A stretch of 64,000 nucleotides of DNA from Cymbidium sinense. Its lineage: Eukaryota; Streptophyta; Magnoliopsida; Asparagales; Orchidaceae. This document shows positions 35,146-46,487 of the stretch, piece after piece; positions within the stretch are counted from its first letter, which is position 1, and every line of letters starts with the position of its first letter. The DNA is taken from the NCBI GenBank assembly GCA_021442155.1, contig CM038216.1:158519983-158583982 (forward strand). The letters are read 5' to 3'. A program made the translations under genes and the position numbers. The notes beneath the pieces are model-generated. The model was not told the DNA's origin and ran no database searches. It saw nothing but the letters and a program-made list of their open reading frames with translations.

Positions 35146-38100
35146 TAAAAAGTTAAAAATGGGCTCTTAAAATTATGGACTTATCCAAAATTCTTTCAAT
35201 CCAACCAAACTCAATTGATTTTCTTAAAACCAATTCAACCCTTTAATCAACCTACCAAAATCTATAATCAAACCAAACCTTTCCTAAGCCCTATGACTTA
35301 ACCCTATGGACTTAGCCAAAAATTCCTTCAATCCAAATCAGATTCAATTGATTTTCCCATAGATCAATCAAACTTTCAATTATCACTCCAAACCAAATCA
35401 AACTTACAATAGAATCAATCAAGCCAAAATCAATTCAATCAAAACTAACCTAACCATTTGAACCCAAATACTCAAATAAGCCAAAATCTAATTGAATCCA
35501 AATCAATTGCAACCAAAGCCATGAATCAATCCCAAATCAATATCCAAACTCAACTAAACTCAATTCAACCTAAAATCTAACTCAATTAGCCCAATCGGTC
35601 CACTTAACCCAAAGTGGCCAATTTGATCAAATTGAACCAAACTCTAATCCAAACCAAAATTGGATTAAACAAACCCTTCAAATCTTCTCCATGATGATTG
35701 TTGATCATCTTGGATGGCTTAACTAGAACCAATTCAACTCAATCAAGCCAATTGACCTATTTAGGCTCACTTGACCCAAAGTGACCTAAAGGACTCATTT
35801 GAACCAAATATCAATCCAACTCAAATCAGATTGAACCAAATCATCCAAAATCTCATATGATGATTATTGATCATTCTTGATTGATCAACTGTCATCAATT
35901 GGGCCAAACCAAATCAATTTGGTCATTTTACCAAGTTAACCCACTTAACTTACATGAGCCAAATGAGCTAAATCTCATCTTAAGCCAAATCAATTGAAAC
36001 CATTGATTCATACCAACCTATAATCAATCATTGAACATGACTTAATCATCAATTGAGCCAAACCAAATCCATTTATCCCTCTTGACCCAAGTTGACCAAA
36101 TTTGACCTAAAGGGTAAAATTGGGTCAAATCAAAATCCAACCCAAATTAATTGCAACTAATGGCTCAAGTTCATTTCAAATTGACTATTGAACATGTCCA
36201 AAGCCTTGATTGAACCCAATTGACCTATTTAGCCCAGATTGACCAAAAGGGTCAATTTGGCCTAAATCATTCCCAAATCCATATTTACTCAAACCAAAGC
36301 CTACAATCAACTTCAATTGGCTAAATGAACATGAACCAATGCTTAACACAAACCAATTTGACCAATTTATTCAAATTGGTCAACTTAACCTATTTGACCC
36401 ATATGAATTCAAATGGGTCAAATCCAAATCCAAACCAAATTGAACCAAATCAATTGCTCCAAAATACTTCAAATCATCATTTGAACTTGACCCAAGCCTT
36501 AATTTGACCCAATTTGATGTCAACTTGACCCAATCTAGCCCAATTTGACCTACATGGGTCAAATTGAGCCAAACCTATTCAAATCAATCCCAAACCCATT
36601 GAAACGTGGCATGACCTTGGGTCAGCCCAAATTCAACCCAACCCATGCTTGACCCGAATTGACCCAAACCTAATGGGAAAAGCTTGCTAGATGGGACAAT
36701 ACCCCATTTGAATGGTCCAGCCCATTTCCCCTCCACATGGCTTCCTCTTATACCTCCACCTAAGCAAAAAGGACACTGGCTCATCTGACCCAAAGGTGAT
36801 TGGTTCAGCCATGAGCAAGTGGAGGTGAGTTCACCTCTCCAAATCAATTGGCACACTTGGCAACCCAAGGACACCCATTCTCCTCCCATGGAAGCCTCCT
36901 TCCCACACTTGGCCAACCAAATAGAGCCACCTCAATCTCTTCCTGCCACCCACGACCACCTACGTGGTCGGACAGATACTGAGGCTGGCCAATCTTGGTC
37001 GCCTGATCTAGAGAGGGGTATACCCCCCCCCTCAATTCAATCCAAAGCAAGAGACCAAGCATCCTCAGAGCCCTAGCAACTTGAAACGAGCTGCCAGAGC
37101 CTCTTCCCGAGCTTCCCGAGCCTCCCCTTTGTTGAAAAACACCAAGCTGAAACAAGGCAGCCTCCATCTTCATCCAATTCCACCAAAACTCAACCCCATT
37201 CAAATTAACTCTTCCCACACATTCACTGAACTCCAGCGAGTTGAAACGAATCTTCCCCTGACCATTTTACACACCGAAAATACCTCCTAGCATAACTCTG
37301 GCCAGGATTGTATGACATTATATCCACAAAGCTGTCAACGAGGAATCAAGGTGCCAGCTTGTCAATAGGGCTTCGCCTCTTCAAGGCGAAGCTACCTCAG
37401 TCAATTCACTGATGGTCCAAAGCTCTAGCGAGGTACTATTCTATCAAATCAAGATTTCTTAATTTGTTTAGGCCTTTTTGAATGAAATATGAATGTCATG
37501 CGAATCCAACCATAGGATCCTTGTAGGTCACTTCCCTAAATGTGTGGGATCATCTCGAAGCCAATCCAGCTCTAGAGCTCGGCAGAGGAAGGTACACGGT
37601 ATCTTCCATCACATAGGAGATGATAGATCATCCGCCCGCTTTCCGGATCGAATGGATGGATCGGATTAGATTTATTTTAATTTATCCCTTAAGAAGCATG
37701 GGAATAATCTCCATGGTGGGGACAAAAGCATGTCTACTGCCACCATGTCAACACTAACTCGGACAACTTTAAATAACCAATCCACCCACATGGAAAGCAT
37801 CACGCCAATGCTCCGGCCGATAGGTTTAATTAAGGGTTAATTACTCATTTTAATGGTTGAAACTTTAAAAATCATAAATAACTATAAACAAATCCAAAAA
37901 ATGAAAATTAATACTCATTTTAAAGGTAAAACAAAGAATATTTTAATAAAAAAAATTATTCCAATTAATGTTGAATAATAATTAAGGCTTAATTAGGGTT
38001 TGAATGCAATCTTAATTAGCTTAATTATTAATTAAGTAATTAGTTCCAAACTTAAGGAAATGATTTAATGGGATGACCTCTACCTCCCAAGATTTTTTTG

Positions 38101-38626
38101 GGATTTATTCCCTAAGTAATTAGGGAAATTGATGTTTCAAACCTTAATTACCCCTTTAATTAATTTAATGATATAAATAATAAAAATTAATTAACTTAAG
38201 CTCATTAATCATTTATTAATAGTGAGATGATGAGGGAGAGTGATTAGGACCTCTTTCTTAATTATTTTCTCAAATTCATTTCACTAAAGAGAGTTAATAT
38301 AATGGAAATTAATTAAGTGTTAATCAAAGTGGCTAAATTATATCAAATTGAAATGCAAATTACATCAGATAATTAATAATGAGATTAAGGATTCCTCTTT
38401 ATGTGTTTAATAGCATAAAGACCTTTAAGGAAGTTATGATTAAACCATAAGTGTGAAAAATCATAAAAGTACTGAATTATATTCTTTAACTTAATTAATC
38501 TTTAATTATGAGCCAATTGCATTAGGAATATTGCAATTTTATTTCCTCACATGTTCATATCATTTGTGGCTCATGATTAAATGATTAATCAAATTAAAGA
38601 AGCATAAGAAAGGGTAGTTAAATGAT
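35146..38626 (+). repeat. E1 left arm, inner part
   Basis: Resumes the arm after the PIF insertion ('attatggacttatccaaaat'). For 1.5 kb it consists of A/C-rich words such as CCCAATTTGACC and CCAAATCAATTG. A GC-richer island at about 36600-37830 carries 'ccgagcttcccgagcctccc' and 'ccaaagctctagcgaggtac', both matched in E2 at 50420 and 50730. AT-rich DNA then leads to the module. Open frames here (36325-36507, 36819-37076, 37081-37290 and their antisense) are not conserved as proteins between E1 and E2 and are treated as chance. Confidence 0.65.
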
Positions 38627-39813
38627 TGTGGTGTTTATTTTTAGAATGGTGGGACACCACATAGATCTTCGGGGGTACTTATTGAAGTGATTGGGTATGA
38701 TATTAAGGAATGATGCACTATCTTAATAGATAGAAATCATCACCCTATAATGGACCAAATCACTTAATAAAGACTCCTGAGGTATGATGGGTCTTCGAAT
38801 GTATCAGAGATTTTTCTCCTACTTTACATGGAAAAGTAAAGTAGGGTTTATTTTAAACTAGGTCCGTTAAGTTCCTTATGGAGGCAAGTCCCCATAGTTA
38901 ATTACATCCTAAGTAATGGGATCCCTTAAAAATACTCTCGATTAAAATATACAATTAGGGTCTCCAATGATTTCAAGGCTAAGACTATTAAAGGATTGGC
39001 TATTTTAGAAAATCAAATCGGATAGATCAATGAGAAGACTTATTTTTAGAATCCAATGTGAGAAAGTAGGAAAAGCTCATGATACTTGGAATCCTAGTGA
39101 GTGTTCCAATCTACCCTATAATTGGGCTTTATATATTTGAAATTGAAGAGATTTATTTTTTTGAGTTAAATTTTTATTAAATTGCTAGGGCTTATAATCC
39201 ATCAACACAAGATTATGAAAATACCTAAGATGTGAGGATTTATTGCTTGTAGCCCAAATGAAATAGCTATCTCAGATCTTAAATCTCGAGAGCTTTACCA
39301 TATGCTAAAGCATGACCTAAATCTAAGCGAGAGATGGATATAATGGTTTACCTCCACATGAGGATAAACCGTATGATTTCTAGACTTACAACAGCCTAAA
39401 GTGGCTGTCAACTAACACATCCTACGATTCAAAACTATGTAGTCCAGTCTTATAAAAATGCAAGATAATTGGGCTATTATTTAATTTAGAAAGAGACTAA
39501 AGTCCTTAAACCCACTTCCTAAGAGACTAGAGCATGAGTGGTATAAGTAATGACTTAATCTATAATTACAAATCTTCTCAAATTTTATTTAATTTTTGAC
39601 ACTTCATTTTGACAAAGGCTTTGGGATTTCTTATGCCTAAATGCATGTTGAAATGAGATTATGGGAAAAATCAGAGAGAATGAGGTATTTTCCACGATAG
39701 TGGAGACCCTCAAAGGTCAAGTCTTCCCCTATCGTGCAAGGATGGAAATTCTCTCTTAACAAGCGTGAGACAATATGAATGCATGATGTTAAACATACAA
39801 CATTCAGCTAAGG
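38627..39813 (+). repeat. 1187-bp module, single copy in E1
   Basis: Starts TGTGGTGTTTATTTTTAGAA and ends CATTCAGCTAAGG just before the core boundary word GGTTGCTAAATC. It matches the two E2 modules along its whole length. The TG start, about 1.2-kb length, AT-rich promoter-like middle and lack of coding content are LTR-like, and its first part recurs upstream of the Tat gag. It may be a captured solo LTR. No target duplication or clear CA end was found. Confidence 0.7.
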
Positions 39814-40883
39814 GGTTGCTAAATCTTTTAATTATTTATTTATAGCCTAGGCTTTATGATGACATTGTGAGTTGATTAAATTTAATTATGAGTGATTAGT
39901 TAGGGTAGAAAAATTAATTTTATCCTAAGAGCCTACCGCATCTAGGCCACACATTCAAATATCAAACATTAAGAAATTATGAAAAGCATGTTGTTCTAAT
40001 GCGCAATATAAACATAACATCAATCAAACATGTATAAACTATGTAAAAGAATAAAAGGCCAATGCGGTCGGGTTCCATCGTACACCTCGAAAAGAGAAAA
40101 TGGGTAGCCGAGCTTTACCCTTATACAACCCAGTATAGAAAAGAATAATTACAATTTACAAATAATAAATGCTATGGGGGGCCTTCAAGTCTTATCATCA
40201 TGTCTTCATGTCTTTATGTATCTTCCTCCTTCTTTGATTTGGTTTTTTCCCTTCCAAAGGAATCACATGGAACATAAGACATTGTCTTTTAGCCAATGCT
40301 CATCCTAATTCCCCCATAGCACTAATCTTAATTCCTAATGAAAAATTATATTAAAAATAGGAAAAGTAAATCTAAATACACCTGCAAAATAGTGGTTAGC
40401 TAAACATACATACAATCAAGCAATTATATTTATAATTTAGGCTTAGCACCTTACACATAGGTAACCAAGCCCACCTATCCTAACTTGAATTATGCTTAGG
40501 GGCTTAAGCAACTTGCAAAGAGAGCATTAATATTTATTTTTCAACGGCCCTTTAAGCATAATTCCCTATAGAAAATATGATTAGGCTAATCATGGCCTAA
40601 CATCCAGTCTACAAAATATACACCCTAACATCTAGTCTAAAACAATACATCACAAAACAAAACATATATCAAATCATGCACCATCTTAACATAAGGCTAG
40701 AAGTGGTGACTTAATCTAACGTGTATGTATTAAGGCTTGTGTGGTATGTCTTAACTAAGCTTTAGAGTTAAGATTTTCTAAGTGTAGAAAGATTCAATTT
40801 AAAGGGTGGTTTCACTTCAAGTGTTTTAATTGATTGGCAAGTTTTAATTTGTGTTTTCTTTAGTTTTATGTGACATGCGCTTA

Positions 40884-41208
40884 GCAACTAAGTATTATAA
40901 AGAGAAGAAAGAGAATTGCCCTCTTTCATCCCTACCTTAAGCCACTTTCTAGAACATGTTAATTTAATTTAGTTCTCTTTAGTGAATGGCTTGTTACACA
41001 TTTTAAATTTATCCTAAGTTTAGGTTCACCTTAAATGATTGCATTCAAGCAACTAAGTATTATAAAGAGAAGAAAGAGAATTGCCCTCTTTCATCCCTAC
41101 CTTAAGCCACTTTCTAGAACATGTTAATTTAATTTAGTTCTCTTTAGTGCTTGTTACACATTTTAAATTTATCCTAAGTTTAGGTTCACCTTAAATGATT
41201 GCATTCAA
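40884..41208. repeat. Recent ~165-bp tandem duplication in the E1 core
   Basis: The segment starting GCAACTAAGTATTATAAAGA at 40884 repeats at 41049 and both copies end GATTGCATTCAA. They are identical by eye except for a 5-bp gap in the second copy (AGTGAATGGCTTG against AGTGCTTG). The equivalent place in the other two cores is single, so the event is specific to E1. Confidence 0.95.
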
Positions 41209-41477
41209 CATTAAAGACTTCTTAAGATTAATCTAAGTGAACTACTAACATATGACATACATCAATTTATTCTTTTCCATCACATGTAGCATGCATATGA
41301 CTTAACTCTAAGTATGATTATACATACAACATATTTTAGCACACTCAAATGATGAATGTAGATGTGCATATTTGAAGTTTATTCTTCTTATTTGATTGAA
41401 TTGTTTAATCATGTTAATTTAGAGCTTTATCCAAATTCTTATACAAAAAGACATAAGAATGAAATTAAATAGGTATG

Positions 41478-42013
41478 TGTCATTATTAAACCAGGGAAGT
41501 GAGGTAATCAAATGACCTCCTTGTGGATAGCTAAAGCCTCATATTCCCGGGATGTCCAAACTATATACCCATTTGCTTTCAAACAAATGTAAATTTGTAT
41601 ATAAGAACATAAGGAAAGAAACCCCCACATCATATGGCTAATTAATTCAATCAATTAGTATATTATAAATGCATGTATTCTTAGTATAAAGAGAGATTTT
41701 CATCCTTTAGCCACACATACATACACATGTAAAGAGAAATGAGTATGTGCCTTTGTTAAACCAGTGAGGTAATCAAATGACCTCCTTTGGGGATAGTTAA
41801 AGCCTCATTATTCTGGATGTCTAGACTATATACTTTGCTATCTCACACATGAATGAATATGTAAGTAAGAGAAACAAAATCATGCAAAATTTTATTTTTA
41901 TTTTATTAGAACATTTATGTATAATGAATACATGTAAGTAGTGAGGAGGTAATCAAAAGTCCTCCTTGGGGCTAACTAAAGCCTCATATTCCCGGGATAT
42001 CTAGACTATAAAC
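41478..42013 (-). repeat. Threefold hairpin-rich motif in the E1 core
   Basis: Copies at 41478-41570, 41745-41833 and 41938-42013. Read on the minus strand the motif runs from a TATAGTCTGGACATCCCGGG-like start through GAGGCTTTA-GTAGCCCC and GGAGGTCATTTGATTACCTC to CTTCCCTGGTTTAAC. It holds two small hairpins (GGCT/AGCC; GAGGT/ACCTC) and a CCCGGG palindrome. It is better conserved than the AT-rich spacers around it. Confidence 0.8.
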
Positions 42014-42560
42014 TTATTAACATTCAAATACATGTGAAACTACATATAAATTAAAGAAAAGAAAGCTCTATTTCACATACTTAACCTACAATCACATGCA
42101 AACCTATATGTAATCATAACTATTATCACTTTATATTTTATTACTCTTTTATAATCTTTTTGAAAATATATTTGGATTTAATAGTGATAATAGCCACACA
42201 TATATTGAATTAAATCAACACATGCAAGCTTGACATAAAGGAAATTCATTTAAGTTTAAACATTTTAAAAACATGAATGCATGGAACCACATGACACACA
42301 TCATTAAATATGATTGGAAAGGAATAATAAGACATAAAACATATGTTTTATTCAATCAAACTAATTCCTAAGGGCAATCATATCAAATACAACCATTTAA
42401 AACAAACCAAAGCTTCTTATTAAGTTATTTTTGGATGTTTAACTTGATTTAGAAAGAAGAGATTCTATCATTTTTTCTAACCCATTTCCATATTGGTTAA
42501 TTAATTTGGTTCAATGATAGGTGATTAGGTTGATTTTATAAATTAATTAGGTTGTAATAT

Positions 42561-45500
42561 GAGTTAAGTCCATTAATTACCCCTTTCCTATATCACCTTA
42601 ATATATTTACCCAAGTAATGGTGAACCAACATGATATGCATATGCATTAGAAATTAAATCAACAATGATCCTAAGAAATGAAAGGGGCTTAATGCAATTG
42701 GCTTACAATTAATGGTTAATTAAATTAAGGGACTTAATTAAGTACTCTTATAATTCTCCCACACATATAGGATAATTATTATTTCTTTAGGATTCTCTTA
42801 AGTTATTGAACAGAGAGTCTACCCAAGAAACATAATTAGATGAGATCAGAAATGATTATGATTTTAACTTAATTAATTAATCTATTTAATTGAATTAAAC
42901 TATTAATTAGTCCCAAATTAATAATTTTAAGTCAAGTGAAATGAACTTAGGGAAAAATGGGAAAGAGATCCCAATCCCTCATGCCCATTCTTGTTCCATA
43001 ATGATTAGCAAGCTTAATTAATGGTTTTCTTCCTATTTAGAATGTTAATTAATCATTAATTAAGAAAATAATTAGATATGCGATAAGCAATTTTCCTAAT
43101 TAACCAAGCAAAAAAATCCTAAAATAATTATAGGAGGCAAAGGTCATCCCATTAATCAATCTCATAAAGTTTGGGATTAATTACTTAGGTAATTAGGGAG
43201 TAATTAAGCTAATTAAATTATAAATTAAACTCAAATCAAGCCTCAATTACTATTCATAATTGGAAATATTTTTTTAAATTCTCCTAAATACCTTTAAAAT
43301 GAGTATTTATTTACATTTTTTGATTTTTCTATAATTTCTTATGATTTTCCAAATTTATTTGATTTAAATGATTTTTCATGATTTTTATGAAGTCTATCAA
43401 TTTATTTTAACTAAATTAGACTATTTGAGTTTCAAAATGCAAAATCTCCCAATCCATAAATCCTTTTGACTTCAATTTTTTATGGTATGTGTATTTTAAT
43501 TTCAATTTTAATCTCTGAAAAATTTTAACTCAATCTAATTTACATTTTTCATTTAATTAATGAAATTTAATTTTTATTAAAACCTAAAGTAAGCTCCAAA
43601 TATTCAATAAATTTGGGGATTTTAGGTTTATTAGATTCCTCTCGAAAAGACAATCCAATGAGCCATTGTTTGTAATTTTAATTGAGTATTTTATTTTCTA
43701 TGAATTTTTAAGTTTTAGGAGTAATTAGTTTTAAAATAAAAAATCCTTAATATAGTCACAACGTCGGCGTGGCAAAGTGGTGCCACGAAGAGCCACGTGA
43801 TTGGACCGTGCATTTTCTCATGGCACGCGGTGCCATGTGATAATGTGTGACACGTGATTCCACGTGGCGAGACGACCACATGGTTGGCCGCGCACTGCCG
43901 CGACGGCGGAATGCGATTAGGATGCAGTCGGATCCAATCATCCGATCTAAGATTGGATGGTCCAGATCGATATGCGCAATCCACGTGATCTGAGTCATGC
44001 GATCCGCATGATCTAAGCCGTCTTCATGAGCTGGATAAGCAGCGTCGGTGGAAGAGGAGGACAAAACACTATTTTGGGTGGGATTTTTGCAATTTTGTGA
44101 AAAATTGAATGGGAAACTTCATTTTTTTGCTCAATTTTTGGCAATCTTCACCAAAAATCACTCCAAATCTGTGGGATGATGTAAAAAATAAAAAAAATTA
44201 ATCTAAGGATAATTCCTAAAATTGTGCAAAAAACTATCACAAATAAAAGCTCCTAAGGCCGGCTACGGTTCTTGAAAATTACCTCACCGGGGATGATTTT
44301 CGATGGAGGTGATGATCCGAGCATGCTCCTGAGTGCAAGAAGAAGCTTTAAAATTGGTTGGGCTCTCTTATCACTTTGGAATAATGTATTATCCACCATT
44401 CCTCCATAGAATTTACTTCATTTTGATGGTTTTTTGCTCAAAAACCAAGTGGGAATGGTTGCTGGTTGGTTTGGGAGCTCTGGGAGAGAGAAATGAGTGT
44501 ATGAGGAGAGATTTTCAAGCTTCTATTTTATGTGCTTTGGTTTTGGCCAAAAATTCCCTTTCATTTTGATTTTTTAGCCCCTAGTGGATGTCCTATGGCT
44601 TGGGATGGTTGAGAATGGCAGGAAATCATCCTAGGTGGCTTCACTTGAGTGGAGGAAGGTGTGAGAATGTAGCCAAGGAAAGGAGACTGGGAGTCCTTAC
44701 TTGCCAAGTGTTCCAATAAGGGAGGTGAGGTAAATTCACCTCCCCATGAGTCATGACTGACCCAACCACCTCTTGGGTTAGGTTGGTCAGTATATTTGGT
44801 GGCTAGGTGGACCAATGGATGAGTGTCAAGGGGCCAAGGAAAAGAAATGACCATTTACATGAGTGTTTTGTCTTACATGATACCCTTAGCCAAGGGGTAA
44901 AGTGGTCATTTGGCATTGAATTTGATTTGGGTAGATTTGAAATAAGTCAAAAGTGAGTTTGATCAAATTTCATGTTATTTGGAGTTCAATTGGTTTAATT
45001 TGGGTCAATTTGACCCATTTGGGCCAAATTAGGTCAAATCGAGTTAGGTTGATCAATTGGTCAAATTGGGTCAAACTAAGCATTGTATCATGTTCAAATG
45101 ATCATTTGGAGTGTATTGGTATCATTGATTTGGTTTAATTTGGTTTAAACTTGATTTTGGTTCATTTGAGTTCATTTGGGTCAAATGGGTCAAGTTGACC
45201 AATTTAACCCAATTGAACAAATTAGCTTGAATCATGGATTAGTTAGGGTTTGGTTGATCATTTAGAATATAATATAGGCTTTGGTTAAGTTCAATTTAAA
45301 TTTGATTGGGTTTTAGGTCAATTTGACCCTTTAGGTCAAGTTGGGTTCAATGAGTTTTGGGTCTAGTGAGTCAATTAGGCCCAATTGAGGCTTTGGTCAA
45401 GTTCAACAATCAATTTGGAATAAACTTGAGCCTTTGGTTGCAATCAATTTAGTTTAGGTTACAATTTGGTTAGTTTGGGTTCATATGGGTTAAAGGGTTG

Positions 45501-46487
45501 ACTTGATCAATGGACTAGGTTGACTTGGTTTGACCCAATTCATGATAATTGATTAACTTAGGATGATCAACAATCATGACATGAAGTTCAGATTAGCTTA
45601 ATTCACTTTGATTTAGATTGAATTGGATTTTGATTCATGTAGGCCAAATTGGCCACTTTGGGTCAAGTGAGCCAATTAGATTTAGTTGGCTTGATTTTCG
45701 GTTGAATTTGATTTAGTTGAGTTTATATATGGATTTGAGATTGACAAATAAATTCAATTGTTATTGGCTTAGGTTCAAATGAGTTTTGGTTCATTTGAAT
45801 ATCTCAAGTCAAATGGGCTAGGTTGGGTTTGACTTGAGTTGATTTTGATTCAGCTTGATGATATGGATTTCATTTATATTTGGATAGATAAGTGAAGGAA
45901 TGATTGATTTATGAGAAAATCAATTGAATTTGAGTTGATTTGGAGGTAAATTTGGCCAAGCTCATGGAGATAGGCCAAAATGGCTTAAGGAAGATTTTGA
46001 TTTAATTTGATTTAGTTTTGATGATTTAAGTGTAGATTTCATTTATATTTATGAAGATGATTGAAGATATGATTTATTCATGAAGGAATCAATCAAGTTT
46101 AAAGTGGATTGGATGGAAATTTGGCTAAGTCCATGGGATCTAATAAGAAGGCTTAAGGAGGATTTGATCAAAGGATTCAATCATTCAATTTGAGATTTGG
46201 ATTTTGGATTTGAGTTCAAATTGAATTTGAGGTTATGTTTGAAATTTGAATTTGGATTGAATTTAAGAAGGTGTACATAGATTGGGTTTAGGCTATAGGG
46301 TAGGTGATCTCCCTAATCCCTAAAGCATGGCCTAATGTTATGGTTGAACCATTCTAAGTCTCTAGGCTTAGGTTAGAAGTTCACCTAATTACTAGATGTG
46401 TCTTATGACTAAATAAATCTTAGTGTCTAAAGATTCCTATGTTTAAGATAAGGAGATTGAGAACTCACTTGAAAAGTGAGGTCAATA
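42561..46487 (-). repeat. E1 right arm
   Basis: Inverted partner of the left arm. It runs from AT-rich DNA (42600-43740) through a GC-rich island (43756-44060) and a moderately GC part with 'aggtgaggtaaattcacctc' (44722) to G/T-rich words such as TTTGGGTCAATTTGACCC (44950-46200). It ends with the subterminal block and the tip at 46487. The hairpin CTCACTTGAAAAGTGAG lies at 46464-46480. Short open frames in it (43715-43984, 43756-44064, 44333-44569, 44953-45138) lack domain signals. Confidence 0.65.

Larger units (their letters stand above)
39814..42560 (-). repeat. E1 inner core (minus orientation)
   Basis: Non-coding block shared with 46488-49137 and 52060-54484 in opposite orientation. Landmarks in order: GGTTGCTAAATC boundary (39814), 'gccaatgcggtcgggttcca' (40061), 'accaagcccacctatcctaa' with GCTTAGGGGCTTAAGC (40460-40510), and three copies of the 'gacctcc...cccggg' motif (41478-42013). 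No protein could be read on either strand. Confidence 0.65.
27869..46487 (-). mobile_element. Inverted-repeat (foldback-like) element E1, interrupted by a PIF/Harbinger insertion
   Basis: Left tip TGTTGACCTCACTTTTGGAG at 27869. The right tip at 46487 is its inverted counterpart with differences. Left arm: 27869-28210 plus 35146-38626. Right arm: about 42560-46487, inverted. Paired landmarks include 'ggaggtgagttcacctctcc' (36820) against 'ggaggtgaggtaaattcacc' (44721), and AT-rich stretches around 38500 against 42700. Between the arms lie the 1187-bp module and the core, the latter in minus orientation. Net length without the PIF insertion is about 11.7 kb. No protein is encoded. No target duplication is visible at either end, so the boundaries rest on the tip motif shared with E2. 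Confidence 0.65.

Noticed and set aside
36819..37290. Open frames in the E1 GC-rich island as possible captured genes
   Set aside because: The matching E2 region (50353-50564) shares nucleotides but not a conserved reading frame, and no domain is recognisable. They are chance frames in less AT-rich DNA.
43756..44064. Antisense open frames of 89 and 102 codons in the E1 right-arm island
   Set aside because: Two overlapping frames in different registers over a CACGTG-rich, non-repetitive island; neither is conserved in E2.
27869..46487. E1 arms as LTRs of a large retrotransposon derivative (LARD)
   Set aside because: The arms are inverted, not direct, repeats, and no primer-binding site or polypurine tract is visible next to them.
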